Shown here piece by piece: positions 19,017-27,799 of a DNA stretch of 64,000 nucleotides (positions are counted from its first letter, which is position 1; the number at the start of each line of letters is the position of its first letter). The notes below the pieces were generated by a model that searched no databases, was not told the DNA's origin, and was given only the letters and a program-made list of their open reading frames with translations. Made by a program: the position numbers and the translations under genes. Source of the stretch: Promicromonospora sp. MEB111 (GTDB taxonomy: Bacteria > Actinomycetota > Actinomycetes > Actinomycetales > Cellulomonadaceae); assembly GCF_030209445.1 (NCBI RefSeq), contig NZ_JARVSD010000014.1:62001-126000 (forward strand), given 5' to 3'.

Positions 19017-19817
19017 CTACCGGCTCAGGGCGAGCGTGCCCTCGTACGGGGTGCGGTCGCCCTGGGGCAGCGTGGGTCGCGCGTTGTGCCCGTGCGACGC
19101 TTCGTCGAGCACCGCGATCTGCTCGGCCGACAGCTCCACCGGCGTCGCGTAGACGACCCACTGGACGCCCTCGGTGCACGGCGGCGTCGTCAGGCTGCCC
19201 TCGTACGCCTCGTAGGTGGGGTCCGTCGGTAGCATCGCCGCGACGTCGAGCGGCAGATCGGAGGTTCCCGGCGACGCCGCGCCCTCGACGAACGGCTGCC
19301 AGGCCGCGTTCTCCGGGCCCTCCTCGGCGAGGACGCCGATGACGAGCGTGCGGCCGTCCTCGGTGGTGTGGACCAGGTGGAACTCCGCGTCCATCGCCTC
19401 GCCCTCGACGGTGTGCTCCGACGGAACGTGGAAGTGCGTCTGGGCCAGGGTGAACTCGGCGCCGTCCCACTCGATCGTCGACGCCCCGCTCTCGGGCACG
19501 AGCTGGACGGTGTGACCCGTGTCGACCGACTCGCCGACCGTGGGGGACGACATGATCGTCGGGTGGTCGGTCGCCTCCTGGTCGGCGTGGGCGGGCAGAT
19601 CGATGGGCGACTGCGCGTCACCGGCCGAGCATGCCTCGAAGTCGGCGGACAGGTGCCCCCATTCCGCGGGCCCCTCTGCGCCCTCGTACGACCAGTGCAC
19701 CTCGCCGCCCACGCCGGGCGGCGGCCCCGCAGAGGCGGCGTCCGCGGCGGTGCCCGTGCCGCAGGACGCGAGCAGCGGGGCGAGGAGCAGTGCTGTGGGC
19801 AGGGCGAGCTTCTTCAA
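19017..19817 (-). CDS. Alpha-class carbonic anhydrase, lipoprotein
   Basis: Interconverts CO2 and bicarbonate outside the membrane. A signal peptide ends in lipobox LLASC (Cys19). Family marks are QSPIDL, zinc ligands His128 and His130 in THFHVPSEH and His147 in EFHLVH, and SLTTPPCTEGVQW. TTG start 19817 has GGAG 6 nt upstream. The 114-bp region upstream is AT-rich with GCCGG-TTTG-CCGGC, which may terminate the TPM gene. Confidence 0.93.
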   Translation of the reverse strand: MKKLALPTALLLAPLLASCGTGTAADAASAGPPPGVGGEVHWSYEGAEGPAEWGHLSADFEACSAGDAQSPIDLPAHADQEATDHPTIMSSPTVGESVDTGHTVQLVPESGASTIEWDGAEFTLAQTHFHVPSEHTVEGEAMDAEFHLVHTTEDGRTLVIGVLAEEGPENAAWQPFVEGAASPGTSDLPLDVAAMLPTDPTYEAYEGSLTTPPCTEGVQWVVYATPVELSAEQIAVLDEASHGHNARPTLPQGDRTPYEGTLALSR

Positions 19818-19931
19818 CGTGTACTCCGGAGGGGTGATCCGTGTGAACGGCGAGAGCCGGTTTGCCGGCAGCCCAAATTACCTTTTTCCCGACCTTTCGC
19901 CCACCCCGTTCGGCGATTTCGTGCGGGAGTG

Positions 19932-22181
19932 CTACCTCGCCGACACCGGCCACCAGGCCCGGACCGTGCCCAGCTTGCGGTGCGCCGCCGGCCGTCCGCC
20001 GCCGAACCCGCCCCCGCCGAACCCGCCGCCGATGCGTGCCGTGCGGGCGCGCTTGCGGGAGCGCACCAGGTGCGGGTCGAGCAGGATGCCGCCGAGCATC
20101 ATGCCGCCGGTGATCGGCCCGTTCGCGTCGTTCCCGCCGGCGTCGGGCTCGGCCTCGGCGGCGGCAGCGGCCGCGACGACGGCGTCCGCGTCCTGGCGGG
20201 CCAGGCGCGTCGCCTCCCGGACCAGCGCGCTCGCCTCCTGGGCCTCGTTCAGGGCCGCGGTGGGGTCGGTCGGGTGGAGCGCGCGGGCGACGTCGGCCAG
20301 CCGGACCGCCTCCGCGAGCCGGGTGCGCGCCGCGGCGCCGACGGCCCCGCGGCGGGTAGCGATGAAGTCGCCGGTCTGGCGCAGCTGCGCGTCGACGCGG
20401 CGGAGCGTGTCGCGCAGCAGCGCGGACGCCCGGGCCTTGACCTCGGTGTTGTCGCGGGTGGACGCCAGGGCGGCGTCGAGCGAAGCCTCCGCCGCGGCGA
20501 TGCGCTGCAGGCCGGCGAGCGGGTCGCCGCCCTCCCGCGTCACCTCGACGTTCTTGAGCGAGGCCTGGGCCGCGGCGCGCGCGAGGGTGACGCGGAGGTC
20601 GCCCTCGATCGCCTTGGCGGAGGCCACGTCCTGGGTGAGCGACGCGATCGACTTGTCGAGCCGGCCGACGGCCTCCCGGAGGTGCAGCGCGGTCGCGTCG
20701 ACGGCGTCGAGCAGCATGACGGCCTGCCCCAGCGCGTTCTGTGCGCCCCGCGCGTGCGCCACGGCGACAACCTTCTGGCCGGCCGCCAGGGCCGAGTTCC
20801 CGGCGGCTACGGCCTCCTTGGCGTTGGCGAGCAACAGCTCCGCCTGCTCCGGGTTGCCCACCACGGTGGCCAGCGGGCCCGTCGGGTACCGCCGGGAGAG
20901 CTGCGTCAGGAGGCCGCGCGCGGTGGCGACCCGCTGGGCGACCTCGACCTCGCGGGCGACGACGTCGGCGAGCAGCTCCGGGGCGCGCTGCTGCAGGCGG
21001 CGCAGGTCGTCGAACGCGCGGGTACGCGCGTCGAGCGTGTCGGCCGCGGCCTCGCAGAGTGCGATGACCCTGGTCAGGCGGGCGCGACGCACCGGGTCCT
21101 CCACGGTCCCGGGCTCGGTGTCGTCGGGCGCCGGGGCCTCGGACGCCGCGGCCCGGGCCTCCGTGTCGAGCGTCTGCCGCACCGCGAACGCCTCGCGGAC
21201 GTCGGCGGCGGCGCCCTCGAGGATCAGCTCGAAGTCCCGCGTCGCGTCGGCGCCCAGCTCGGAGCGGGCGAAGCCGAGCTCCTGCTCGCACGTCTTCAGG
21301 GCGTCGTCGATGCCCACCAGGGCTGCCGCGGCACGTTCGTCGAGCTCGTCGAGCGTGAGGTCCGCGAACGCGTCCGGCGCCGGCCCGCCGGCCACCGGGG
21401 TGCGGTCCCTGAGCTGGGCGAGGAGCGGGCGGAGCCGGGGCACGGCGAACCGCCACAGCACGTAGCCCAGGGCAGCCAGGACGAGGATCGCCGCGACGGC
21501 GATGCCCACCACGACGAGCGGGTTCGTGGTGCCCGCGACCCCCTTGCGGACGGTGTCGGCGGCGTCGGTGGCGGCCGGGGCCCACCGCTCGTCCTCGACG
21601 GCGGACGCCACGGCGTCGTCGATCCGCCCGAGCTGGCCGTCCGTCAGGACGACGTTCGTGTCCGCGGACAGGCCGAACTCGTGGTCGACGGTGGCGATCG
21701 CCAGGAGCAGGTCGTCGGCCCCGAGCCCGGACTGGTTCGCGCTCGCGTTGGCCCAGTCCACGGGGTCGGTGCCGTCGAAGCTCTCGATGTAGACGACGAA
21801 CATGCGCAGGTCGGACTCCGCGGCGAGCCGCTCGACGGCGGCCAGGACGTCCTGGCGCTCGGCGTCGGTGAGCGCGCCCGCGCCGTCGGTCACGGGGTCC
21901 GTGAGGGTGATCGGCGGCGACGCGGGCAGGATGTCCGACATGAGCTCGGCCTGCGTGGCGGCCGACAGTCGCGGCGACACGGACGGCCGCGGCTCGGCCG
22001 GCCCGACGACCGTCGCGTTGGCGGCCTGTGACGTGGCCGCCAGGACGACGCCGACGAGACCTGCGAAGGCCACGATGACCCAGCCCCCGGAAGCACGGGT
22101 GCCGGGATCGTGCGGACGCTCGGCTCTTGCTCGGGACTCGATCACGTCCCTGATCGTCACCCCGGGTTCAAGACAGCGCAA
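19932..22181 (-). CDS. TPM-domain membrane protein
   Basis: 749 residues: N-terminal membrane anchor, extracytoplasmic TPM domain (ITLTDPVTDGAGALT at about 91-105, through VVYIESFDGTDP and GLGADDLLLAIA), a second membrane helix near 220-245, then a long Ala/Leu/Arg-rich helical region probably forming coiled coils. It ends in a Gly-rich tail (IGGGFGGGGFGGGRP). TPM proteins in actinobacteria are commonly envelope-associated; no PspA gene is adjacent here. TTG 22181 lies 6 nt after TACGGT; GTG 22160 is the alternative start. Confidence 0.82.
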   Translation of the reverse strand: MRCLEPGVTIRDVIESRARAERPHDPGTRASGGWVIVAFAGLVGVVLAATSQAANATVVGPAEPRPSVSPRLSAATQAELMSDILPASPPITLTDPVTDGAGALTDAERQDVLAAVERLAAESDLRMFVVYIESFDGTDPVDWANASANQSGLGADDLLLAIATVDHEFGLSADTNVVLTDGQLGRIDDAVASAVEDERWAPAATDAADTVRKGVAGTTNPLVVVGIAVAAILVLAALGYVLWRFAVPRLRPLLAQLRDRTPVAGGPAPDAFADLTLDELDERAAAALVGIDDALKTCEQELGFARSELGADATRDFELILEGAAADVREAFAVRQTLDTEARAAASEAPAPDDTEPGTVEDPVRRARLTRVIALCEAAADTLDARTRAFDDLRRLQQRAPELLADVVAREVEVAQRVATARGLLTQLSRRYPTGPLATVVGNPEQAELLLANAKEAVAAGNSALAAGQKVVAVAHARGAQNALGQAVMLLDAVDATALHLREAVGRLDKSIASLTQDVASAKAIEGDLRVTLARAAAQASLKNVEVTREGGDPLAGLQRIAAAEASLDAALASTRDNTEVKARASALLRDTLRRVDAQLRQTGDFIATRRGAVGAAARTRLAEAVRLADVARALHPTDPTAALNEAQEASALVREATRLARQDADAVVAAAAAAEAEPDAGGNDANGPITGGMMLGGILLDPHLVRSRKRARTARIGGGFGGGGFGGGRPAAHRKLGTVRAWWPVSAR

Positions 22182-22194
22182 TCGGAGACCGTAA

Positions 22195-22212
22195 CGTTGC
22201 GTACGTGCAACG
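22195..22212. promoter_or_regulatory. Inverted repeat upstream of the TPM gene
   Basis: CGTTGC - GTACGT - GCAACG: 6-bp arms around a 6-bp centre, about 14 bp upstream of the TPM start. Possible operator; nothing else supports it. Confidence 0.3.
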
Positions 22213-22224
22213 AATCCTCAGGTG

Positions 22225-22246
22225 AATGCCCAGCGTGAAGGGCATT
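22225..22246 (-). terminator. Hairpin after the XPB helicase/TPM boundary
   Basis: AATGCCC (22225-22231) and GGGCATT (22240-22246) form a 7-bp stem just past the XPB stop at 22271. Confidence 0.45.
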
Positions 22247-22270
22247 TTCACGCGCTGAGCAGGCCCGACG

Positions 22271-23968
22271 TCAGGGTGCCGTCGAACCGGCCGGCGAACC
22301 GTCCAGGTCCTCGGCGTCCACGATGCGGTACGCGTACCCCTGCTCGGCCAGGAACCGCTGCCGGTGGGCCGCGAAGTCCTGGTCCACGGTGTCCCGCGCG
22401 ACCACCGCGTAGAAGTGCGCGGTGCGGCCGTCGGCCTTGGGCCGCATGATGCGCCCGAGGCGCTGCGCCTCCTCCTGCCGGGACCCGAACGAGCCCGACA
22501 CCTGGATCGCGACCGACGCCTCCGGGAGGTCCACCGAGTAGTTGGCGACCTTGCTCACCACGAGGCGCGAGATCTCGCCCTCGCGGAACGCGCCGAACAG
22601 CCGCTGCCGCTCCTTGTTGGTGGTCGCCCCGGTGATGATCGGCGCGCCCAGGTGCTCGGCCAGCTCCTCGAGCTGGTCGATGTACTGGCCGATGACCAGC
22701 ACCTGGTCGTCGGGGTGGCGCGCCACGATCTGCTCCACCACCTTCTTCTTGCCCGACGCCGACGCGGCCAGCCGGTACTTGTCCTCCGTCTCGGCCGTCG
22801 CGTAGGTCATCCGCTCGCTCTCCGGGAGCGTGAGGCGCACCTCCACGCAGTCGGCGGGGGCGATGTAGCCCTGGGACTCGATGTCCTTCCACGGCGCGTC
22901 GAACCGCTTGGGCCCGATGAGGCTGAACACCTCGTCCTCGCGGCCGTCCTCGCGCACCAGCGTCGCGGTCAGGCCGAGCCGCCGCCGCGCCTGCAGGTCC
23001 GCCGTCATTCGGAAGACGGGCGCGGGCAGCAGGTGCACCTCGTCGTACAGGACGAGGCCCCAGTCGCGGGCGTCGAGCAGCTCGAGGTGCGTGTAGACGC
23101 CCTTCCGCTTGGTGGTGAGCACCTGGTAGGTCGCGATGGTGACGGGCTTGATCTCCTTCTTGGTGCCGGAGTACTCGCCGATCTCGTCCTCGGTCAGCGT
23201 GGTGCGCCGCACCAGCTCGTCGCGCCACTGGCGCGCGCTGACGGTGTTCGTCACCAGGATCAGCGTCGTCGTGCCGGACCTGGCCATCGCGCCCGCGCCA
23301 ACGATCGTCTTGCCCGCGCCGCAGGGCAGCACCACGACGCCGGACCCGCCGTGCCAGAACCCGTCCACGGCCTGCGCCTGGTAGGGGCGCATCTCCCAGG
23401 GGGCCGCCTTCTCGTGCGGCGTGCGCGGGTGCGTGGTGGGGCTCAGCTCGATCGGGTGCTTCTCGCCGTCCACGTAGCCCGCGAGGTCCTCGGCCGGCCA
23501 GCCCAGCTTGACCAGGACCTGCTTGAGGTGTCCACGCTCGGAGGGGTGCACCGTCACCGTGGACTCGTCGATCCGCGCGCCGACCAGGCCGGCGGTGCGC
23601 CTCGACTTCAGCACCTCCGCGAGCACCGCCCGGTCCGTGGTGCGCAGCACGAGGCCGTGCGCCGGGTCCTGCGCGAGCTGGAGCCGCCCGTAGCGGGACA
23701 TCGTCTCGGCCACGTCGACCAGCAGCGCGTGCGGCACCGGGTACCGGCTGAACTCGATGAGCGTGTTCACGACCTGCTCCGCGTCGTGGCCGGCCGCGCG
23801 CGCGTTCCACAGGCCCAGCGCCGTCAGGCGGTAGGTGTGGACGTGCTCGGGTGCGCGCTCGAGCTCGGCGAACGGCGCGATGGAGCGGCGCGCCTGCTCG
23901 GCGCTGGGGTGGTCGACCTCCAGCAGGAGCGTCTTGTCACTCTGCACGATCAAGGGGCCGTCGGGCAT
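22271..23968 (-). CDS. DNA repair helicase, XPB family
   Basis: Superfamily-2 3'-5' helicase of the bacterial XPB group, 565 residues. An N-terminal XPB-specific domain precedes Walker A PCGAGKT (215-221), DEVH box (309-312), the XPB hallmark RED (339-341), and motif VI QRLGRIMRPK. SD GGGAG precedes the ATG. It lies 31 bp downstream of the Helicase_C_3 protein on the same strand. The two are neighbours in many actinobacteria and probably act together. Confidence 0.93.
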   Translation of the reverse strand: MPDGPLIVQSDKTLLLEVDHPSAEQARRSIAPFAELERAPEHVHTYRLTALGLWNARAAGHDAEQVVNTLIEFSRYPVPHALLVDVAETMSRYGRLQLAQDPAHGLVLRTTDRAVLAEVLKSRRTAGLVGARIDESTVTVHPSERGHLKQVLVKLGWPAEDLAGYVDGEKHPIELSPTTHPRTPHEKAAPWEMRPYQAQAVDGFWHGGSGVVVLPCGAGKTIVGAGAMARSGTTTLILVTNTVSARQWRDELVRRTTLTEDEIGEYSGTKKEIKPVTIATYQVLTTKRKGVYTHLELLDARDWGLVLYDEVHLLPAPVFRMTADLQARRRLGLTATLVREDGREDEVFSLIGPKRFDAPWKDIESQGYIAPADCVEVRLTLPESERMTYATAETEDKYRLAASASGKKKVVEQIVARHPDDQVLVIGQYIDQLEELAEHLGAPIITGATTNKERQRLFGAFREGEISRLVVSKVANYSVDLPEASVAIQVSGSFGSRQEEAQRLGRIMRPKADGRTAHFYAVVARDTVDQDFAAHRQRFLAEQGYAYRIVDAEDLDGSPAGSTAP

Positions 23969-23999
23969 GGGGTCTCCCTCAGTGTTGGTCTGGTGCGCC

Positions 24000-26693
24000 T
24001 CAGGGCGTGGACGACGTCGGCAGGACCGACGCGATGCGGTGGACGGCGATCGTCAGCTCGGCCTCTCGGTCCGGGTCGAGCGCGCGCAGCCTGCCGCCGT
24101 CGAGGTTCAGGGGTTTGAGCTCGCGGCGCTCCAGCCGGCCGGTGTGCCCGGCCACCTCGACGATCACGGTGGAGCCGTCGCGGAGCGCGTCGCGCAGCAG
24201 TGCCAACCCGTCAGCGGGGTGCTGTGTTCCCGGGTCGTCCTCTGCGGGCCCGGGTTCGTGGTCTGCGGCCGGCGCACCGGAACCCGGGGCGGCCGTGCGC
24301 GACCCGTTCGTCGAGGCAGGCGACGCCGGCGGCGCCTGCCCGGCCGCGCCGGACGTCACCTCCTGGGCCGTGCCCGTGCCGGCGGGCATGCTGGGGACCA
24401 CCCGGTAGCCGCGCAGCGGCACGCCGCCGCCGGGAACGGCCACGGAGTGCGCCACGTCGGCGGCCTCCGCCCGCGCCCGCGCACCGGCCCGTGCCGCCGC
24501 CTCGACGGCGCGCAGCTCGGCGACCAGCGACTCGGGGTCGGGCGTGCGGGTGGCGACGTCGGACCCGGAACCCATCCGGATCGCGGCCGCCGAGCGCGGG
24601 GCGGGCATCGCCCGGCCCGTGACGCCGCGGCGCGCGACGAGCACCCGGCCGTCCGGGCCCTCCAGGGCCGAGACCAGCCCGCGGCTGCGGAGCGCCTCGT
24701 GCAGTGCGGCCGCCGGGACCGACGCCGCGAGGACCGTCGGCGCGAGCCGCACCAGGCCGAGGCCGGCGAGCGACGGGTCGTGCTCCAGCCCGGCGAGCAC
24801 GGTCGGGTCGGCGGCCCGCAGGTATGCCGACGCCGAGCCCACGCGCACCGCGCCGTGCCGCCGGGCGGTGTCCCGGACCAGGTACTCCAGCGGCTGGGGG
24901 ACGGGCACGGGGGACCGGTGCGCCAGCTCGTCGAGCAGGCCGTCCGCCGTCTCGCCCTGGTCGAGCGCCCGCGTGACCGACGCCGGGCTGAACCGCACCG
25001 TCGTCGCCGCGCCGCGCGACTCGACGTCCGCCGCCCGCTCCAGGAGCCGCGCGAGCTGCCGCGACGGCCGCCCGGGCACGATCCCCGTGAGGTCGCCCTG
25101 CAGCAGGATCTCGTCCACCTCGTGCGGGAGCACCGCGCGCAGCGCCCCGGCGACGTCGGCCGGGTGGGAAGCGGCCGCCGGGAGGAGCTCCCGGCCCGGC
25201 GCCGAGAGCGCGCCGGCGCCCGTCACGCCCAGCCACTCCATCTCGGCCAGCAGACCCTCGACCGCGCTCGCGGGCGGCACGGAGCGGGGCGTGTGCCAGG
25301 TCAGCACCTCGACGACGGCGCCCGCCGTGGGCGCCAGCACGGTCTCGCCGTCCAGGCCCTCCGCGAGCACCCCGAGCACGCTGTCCCGCAGCCGCGGCAC
25401 CCACGGCCGCTGCAGGTCCGGCGACAGGGGCGCGCGCAGCGCCCCCTTGTCGTCGCGCGAGCCCACCAGCCACGGCGCGCGCCGGGAGGTCAGCCAGGCC
25501 TCGACCAGGCGGGCCCAGCGGACGGCGTCGTCCAGGTCGTCCCAGTCCGTCACGGTGGGTACGTACGACGGCGGCGCCTCGCCGTCGTCCCGGACCAGGC
25601 CGGCCAGCGCGGCGACCTCCACCACGAACGCCGCGGTGGGCTCGTCCGTCTCGAGCTGGGCGGCGAGCCGGCGCAGGTCGCGCACGCCCAGCCCGCCGGC
25701 GCGCAGGACCGACGGGGGGTTCTCGTCCCAGGACCTGCGCAGCACGCGCACGCGCCGGACCAGCTCGAGCGCGGCGCTCGCGGCCTCGGCGTCGGCGGTG
25801 GCCGCCGGCAGGGAGCGCCCCTGCGGCTCGGGCGCCCGGGTGTGCGGTGCGCGGTGGGTGTGCCCGTCGCGCAGGGCCAGTCCGACCAGCCGCGGCAGGA
25901 CCACGTGCCGGGCGTCGGAGCGGACCAGGAGGTGCGCGGTGACCAGCCAGTTCACCGCGTCCCGGGGGCGGGTCCCCGCGGCCGGCACGACGCCGACCGG
26001 CGGCCCCCAGGCGAGGGCGTCCAGGATCGCCCGCGCCCCGCCCGGCGCCTCGGCGAGGAGGGCGTCGAGCGCGGCGCCCGTTCCGGGCGGGCCGGGCGTG
26101 GGACCGAGCGCCCGGGCGACCGCCTCGGCCAGCCCGTCCGGGACCGGGTCGATGTGCGGGCCCAGGCCCGCGGGGTTGGGCCCCAGCAGCTCGTCGAGCC
26201 CTGGCGAGGTGCGCAGGTCGGGGGACGACGCCGGTCCGGTGCCCTGGCCGGCGTCCCAGAGGAGGGCGTGCTCGACGGCCAGGTGGACGGCCGCCTCCAC
26301 CGCCTCCCGGTCGTCCGCCGCGCCACCGAGCGCCCGGGTCACCACTTCGGTGCCGAGGGCGCTGGGGCCGAGGGTGCTGAGACCGGGCGTGCCGGGACCG
26401 GGCGTGCTGAGACCGGGTGTGTCGGGACCGGGCGGGGCGCGGAAGACCGGTTCCAGGGCGAGCACCGCCTCCAGGACCTGCAGGGTCAGGGCGTCCGCGC
26501 GGGCGAGCGCGCGTTCGAGCGAGGTGCGGCTCGACGCGCGGGCGGCGAGCGACCGGAGCGTCGAGGGGGAGGGGGCGGCGAGGTCAGGACGGGCGCGCAG
26601 GAGCGCGGCGAGCGCGGTGTCCGAGCGCTGCCGGAGGTCGTCGGCGAAGTGCCGCGTGGCCGAGGCCGGCGCTGCGGGGAGCGATGAGGCCAT
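24000..26693 (-). CDS. Helicase-associated protein with Helicase_C_3-type (XPB/Ssl2-like) C-terminal domain
   Basis: An 897-residue Ala/Leu/Arg-rich protein made of winged-helix-like modules (LLAEMEWLGVTGAGALSAPGR and similar). A C-terminal Helicase_C_3 region follows, with ILLQGDLTGIVPGRPS, ATTVRFSPASVTRALDQG and AVRVGSASAYLRAADP. A PGTPG/GTPGLST repeat lies near residues 95-120. No ATPase motifs are present, so it is probably a partner of the adjoining XPB helicase. TAGCAT is 7 nt before ATG 26693, so it is likely leaderless. Confidence 0.82.
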   Translation of the reverse strand: MASSLPAAPASATRHFADDLRQRSDTALAALLRARPDLAAPSPSTLRSLAARASSRTSLERALARADALTLQVLEAVLALEPVFRAPPGPDTPGLSTPGPGTPGLSTLGPSALGTEVVTRALGGAADDREAVEAAVHLAVEHALLWDAGQGTGPASSPDLRTSPGLDELLGPNPAGLGPHIDPVPDGLAEAVARALGPTPGPPGTGAALDALLAEAPGGARAILDALAWGPPVGVVPAAGTRPRDAVNWLVTAHLLVRSDARHVVLPRLVGLALRDGHTHRAPHTRAPEPQGRSLPAATADAEAASAALELVRRVRVLRRSWDENPPSVLRAGGLGVRDLRRLAAQLETDEPTAAFVVEVAALAGLVRDDGEAPPSYVPTVTDWDDLDDAVRWARLVEAWLTSRRAPWLVGSRDDKGALRAPLSPDLQRPWVPRLRDSVLGVLAEGLDGETVLAPTAGAVVEVLTWHTPRSVPPASAVEGLLAEMEWLGVTGAGALSAPGRELLPAAASHPADVAGALRAVLPHEVDEILLQGDLTGIVPGRPSRQLARLLERAADVESRGAATTVRFSPASVTRALDQGETADGLLDELAHRSPVPVPQPLEYLVRDTARRHGAVRVGSASAYLRAADPTVLAGLEHDPSLAGLGLVRLAPTVLAASVPAAALHEALRSRGLVSALEGPDGRVLVARRGVTGRAMPAPRSAAAIRMGSGSDVATRTPDPESLVAELRAVEAAARAGARARAEAADVAHSVAVPGGGVPLRGYRVVPSMPAGTGTAQEVTSGAAGQAPPASPASTNGSRTAAPGSGAPAADHEPGPAEDDPGTQHPADGLALLRDALRDGSTVIVEVAGHTGRLERRELKPLNLDGGRLRALDPDREAELTIAVHRIASVLPTSSTP

Positions 26694-26700
26694 CCTGACG

Positions 26701-26706
26701 ATGCTA
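26701..26706 (-). promoter_or_regulatory. Leaderless -10 box (TAGCAT) of the Helicase_C_3/XPB operon
   Basis: On the minus strand TAGCAT is followed by exactly 7 nt and the ATG at 26693. Confidence 0.45.
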
Positions 26707-26753
26707 CGCGGGTTTCCTGGGCCGGAGTCCGACCGGTCCGCGCCCGGCCGCCG

Positions 26754-27674
26754 TCAGACCTCCGCGGTGCGGCGGCAGACCTCCTCCCACGGCGTCGGGG
26801 TGATGCCGAAGCGGTCGCGGGCCGCGGCGTCGTCCAGCACGTACGGCCGTTCCCACTGGTAGATGATCTCCCGCATCTCGCGCATGAAGGGGACGGCGAG
26901 GGCGGCGGCGGCGAGGCCGGCGCCCCGCAGCGCGGAGATCTTCACCGGTGGCCTGCCCACGCTCGCGAGCACGTCGGTCAGGGCCTGCGCCTGCGTCACC
27001 GGGGCGTTGCTCGGCACGTGCCAGACGCGCCCGTGGGCGCCCGGGTCCTCCGCGGCGGCCACCAGGGTGCGGGCGGCGTCCGCGACGTCGGTGAAGGTGT
27101 GCGGCTGGTCGGTGCGGCCCATCATCAGCGCACGCTTGCCCCGCAACGCGCTCGGCACCAGGCGGGAGATGTGCCCGTTGCCGCCCACGCCGCGGCCCAT
27201 GTAGTCGGAGCCGCGGATCTCGACGGCCCGGATGCGCCCGGCCTCGTGCGCCGCCTTCGCGTCCGCCCACATCCGGGCGCGGAGCAGGCCCTTGTGGTCG
27301 GTCGCGGCCTCGGGCAGGTCCTCGGAGATCGGCACGTCGACGGGTCCGTAGGGGTACAGGGTGCCGGTGATGCCGTAGACGGCGCCGGAGCGCTCCGCGG
27401 CGGCCAGCAGGGACGAGGCGAGCGGGGGCCAGACCTGCTCCCACTGCGTGTAGTCGGCCGGGTTGGCGCAGTTGTAGAGGTAGTCGGCCCCCTCGGCGGC
27501 ACGGGACAGGGCGTCGGCGTCGGAGGCGTCGAGCGCGAGGTGCTCCACGCCGTCGATCCCGGTGGTGCGGCCCGAGCGGCTCACGACCGTCACGCGGGAC
27601 CCGCGCTCGGCGAGCAGGGCGGCGACGTGGCGGCCGATCGGACCGGCGCCGATGATGAGGTGGGTATCAGACAT
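26754..27674 (-). CDS. NAD-dependent epimerase/dehydratase-family protein
   Basis: 306 residues, extended/atypical SDR. Rossmann motif GAGPIGRHVAALLAERG follows MSDTHLI. The YxxxK catalytic pair is not clear: the region around GITGTLYPYGP and ARMWADAKAAHEAG is diverged, as in NmrA-like SDRs. Start ATG 27674 has GGAG upstream; the frame extends further without similarity. Divergent from a TetR gene and probably controlled by it via the operators at 27692-27769. The substrate is unknown. Confidence 0.82.
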   Translation of the reverse strand: MSDTHLIIGAGPIGRHVAALLAERGSRVTVVSRSGRTTGIDGVEHLALDASDADALSRAAEGADYLYNCANPADYTQWEQVWPPLASSLLAAAERSGAVYGITGTLYPYGPVDVPISEDLPEAATDHKGLLRARMWADAKAAHEAGRIRAVEIRGSDYMGRGVGGNGHISRLVPSALRGKRALMMGRTDQPHTFTDVADAARTLVAAAEDPGAHGRVWHVPSNAPVTQAQALTDVLASVGRPPVKISALRGAGLAAAALAVPFMREMREIIYQWERPYVLDDAAARDRFGITPTPWEEVCRRTAEV

Positions 27675-27691
27675 GACCAGTGCTCCATTCC

Positions 27692-27769
27692 GAGAGCGGC
27701 GCTCTCTGTTGTGTCGCAAGCGTGGCACGCGCAGGTGCGCTTTGGCAAGAGCGGTGCTCTCGGTTGTGT
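27692..27769. promoter_or_regulatory. Two near-identical palindromic operators between epimerase and tetR genes
   Basis: AGAGCGGCGCTCTC followed by TGTTGTGT (27693-27714) and AGAGCGGTGCTCTC followed by GGTTGTGT (27748-27769) differ at two of 22 positions and are 55 bp apart. Each contains the palindrome AGAGC-N3-GCTCT; the first extends to GAGAGC-GGC-GCTCTC. Confidence 0.65.
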
Positions 27770-27799
27770 GCAGTGATCTGTCGTGCGAACCTGAACGGC

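Noticed and set aside
27680-27799. A 40-residue N-terminal extension of the TetR protein
   Set aside because: It would run through both operator palindromes and has no family similarity; the HTH begins just after ATG 27800.
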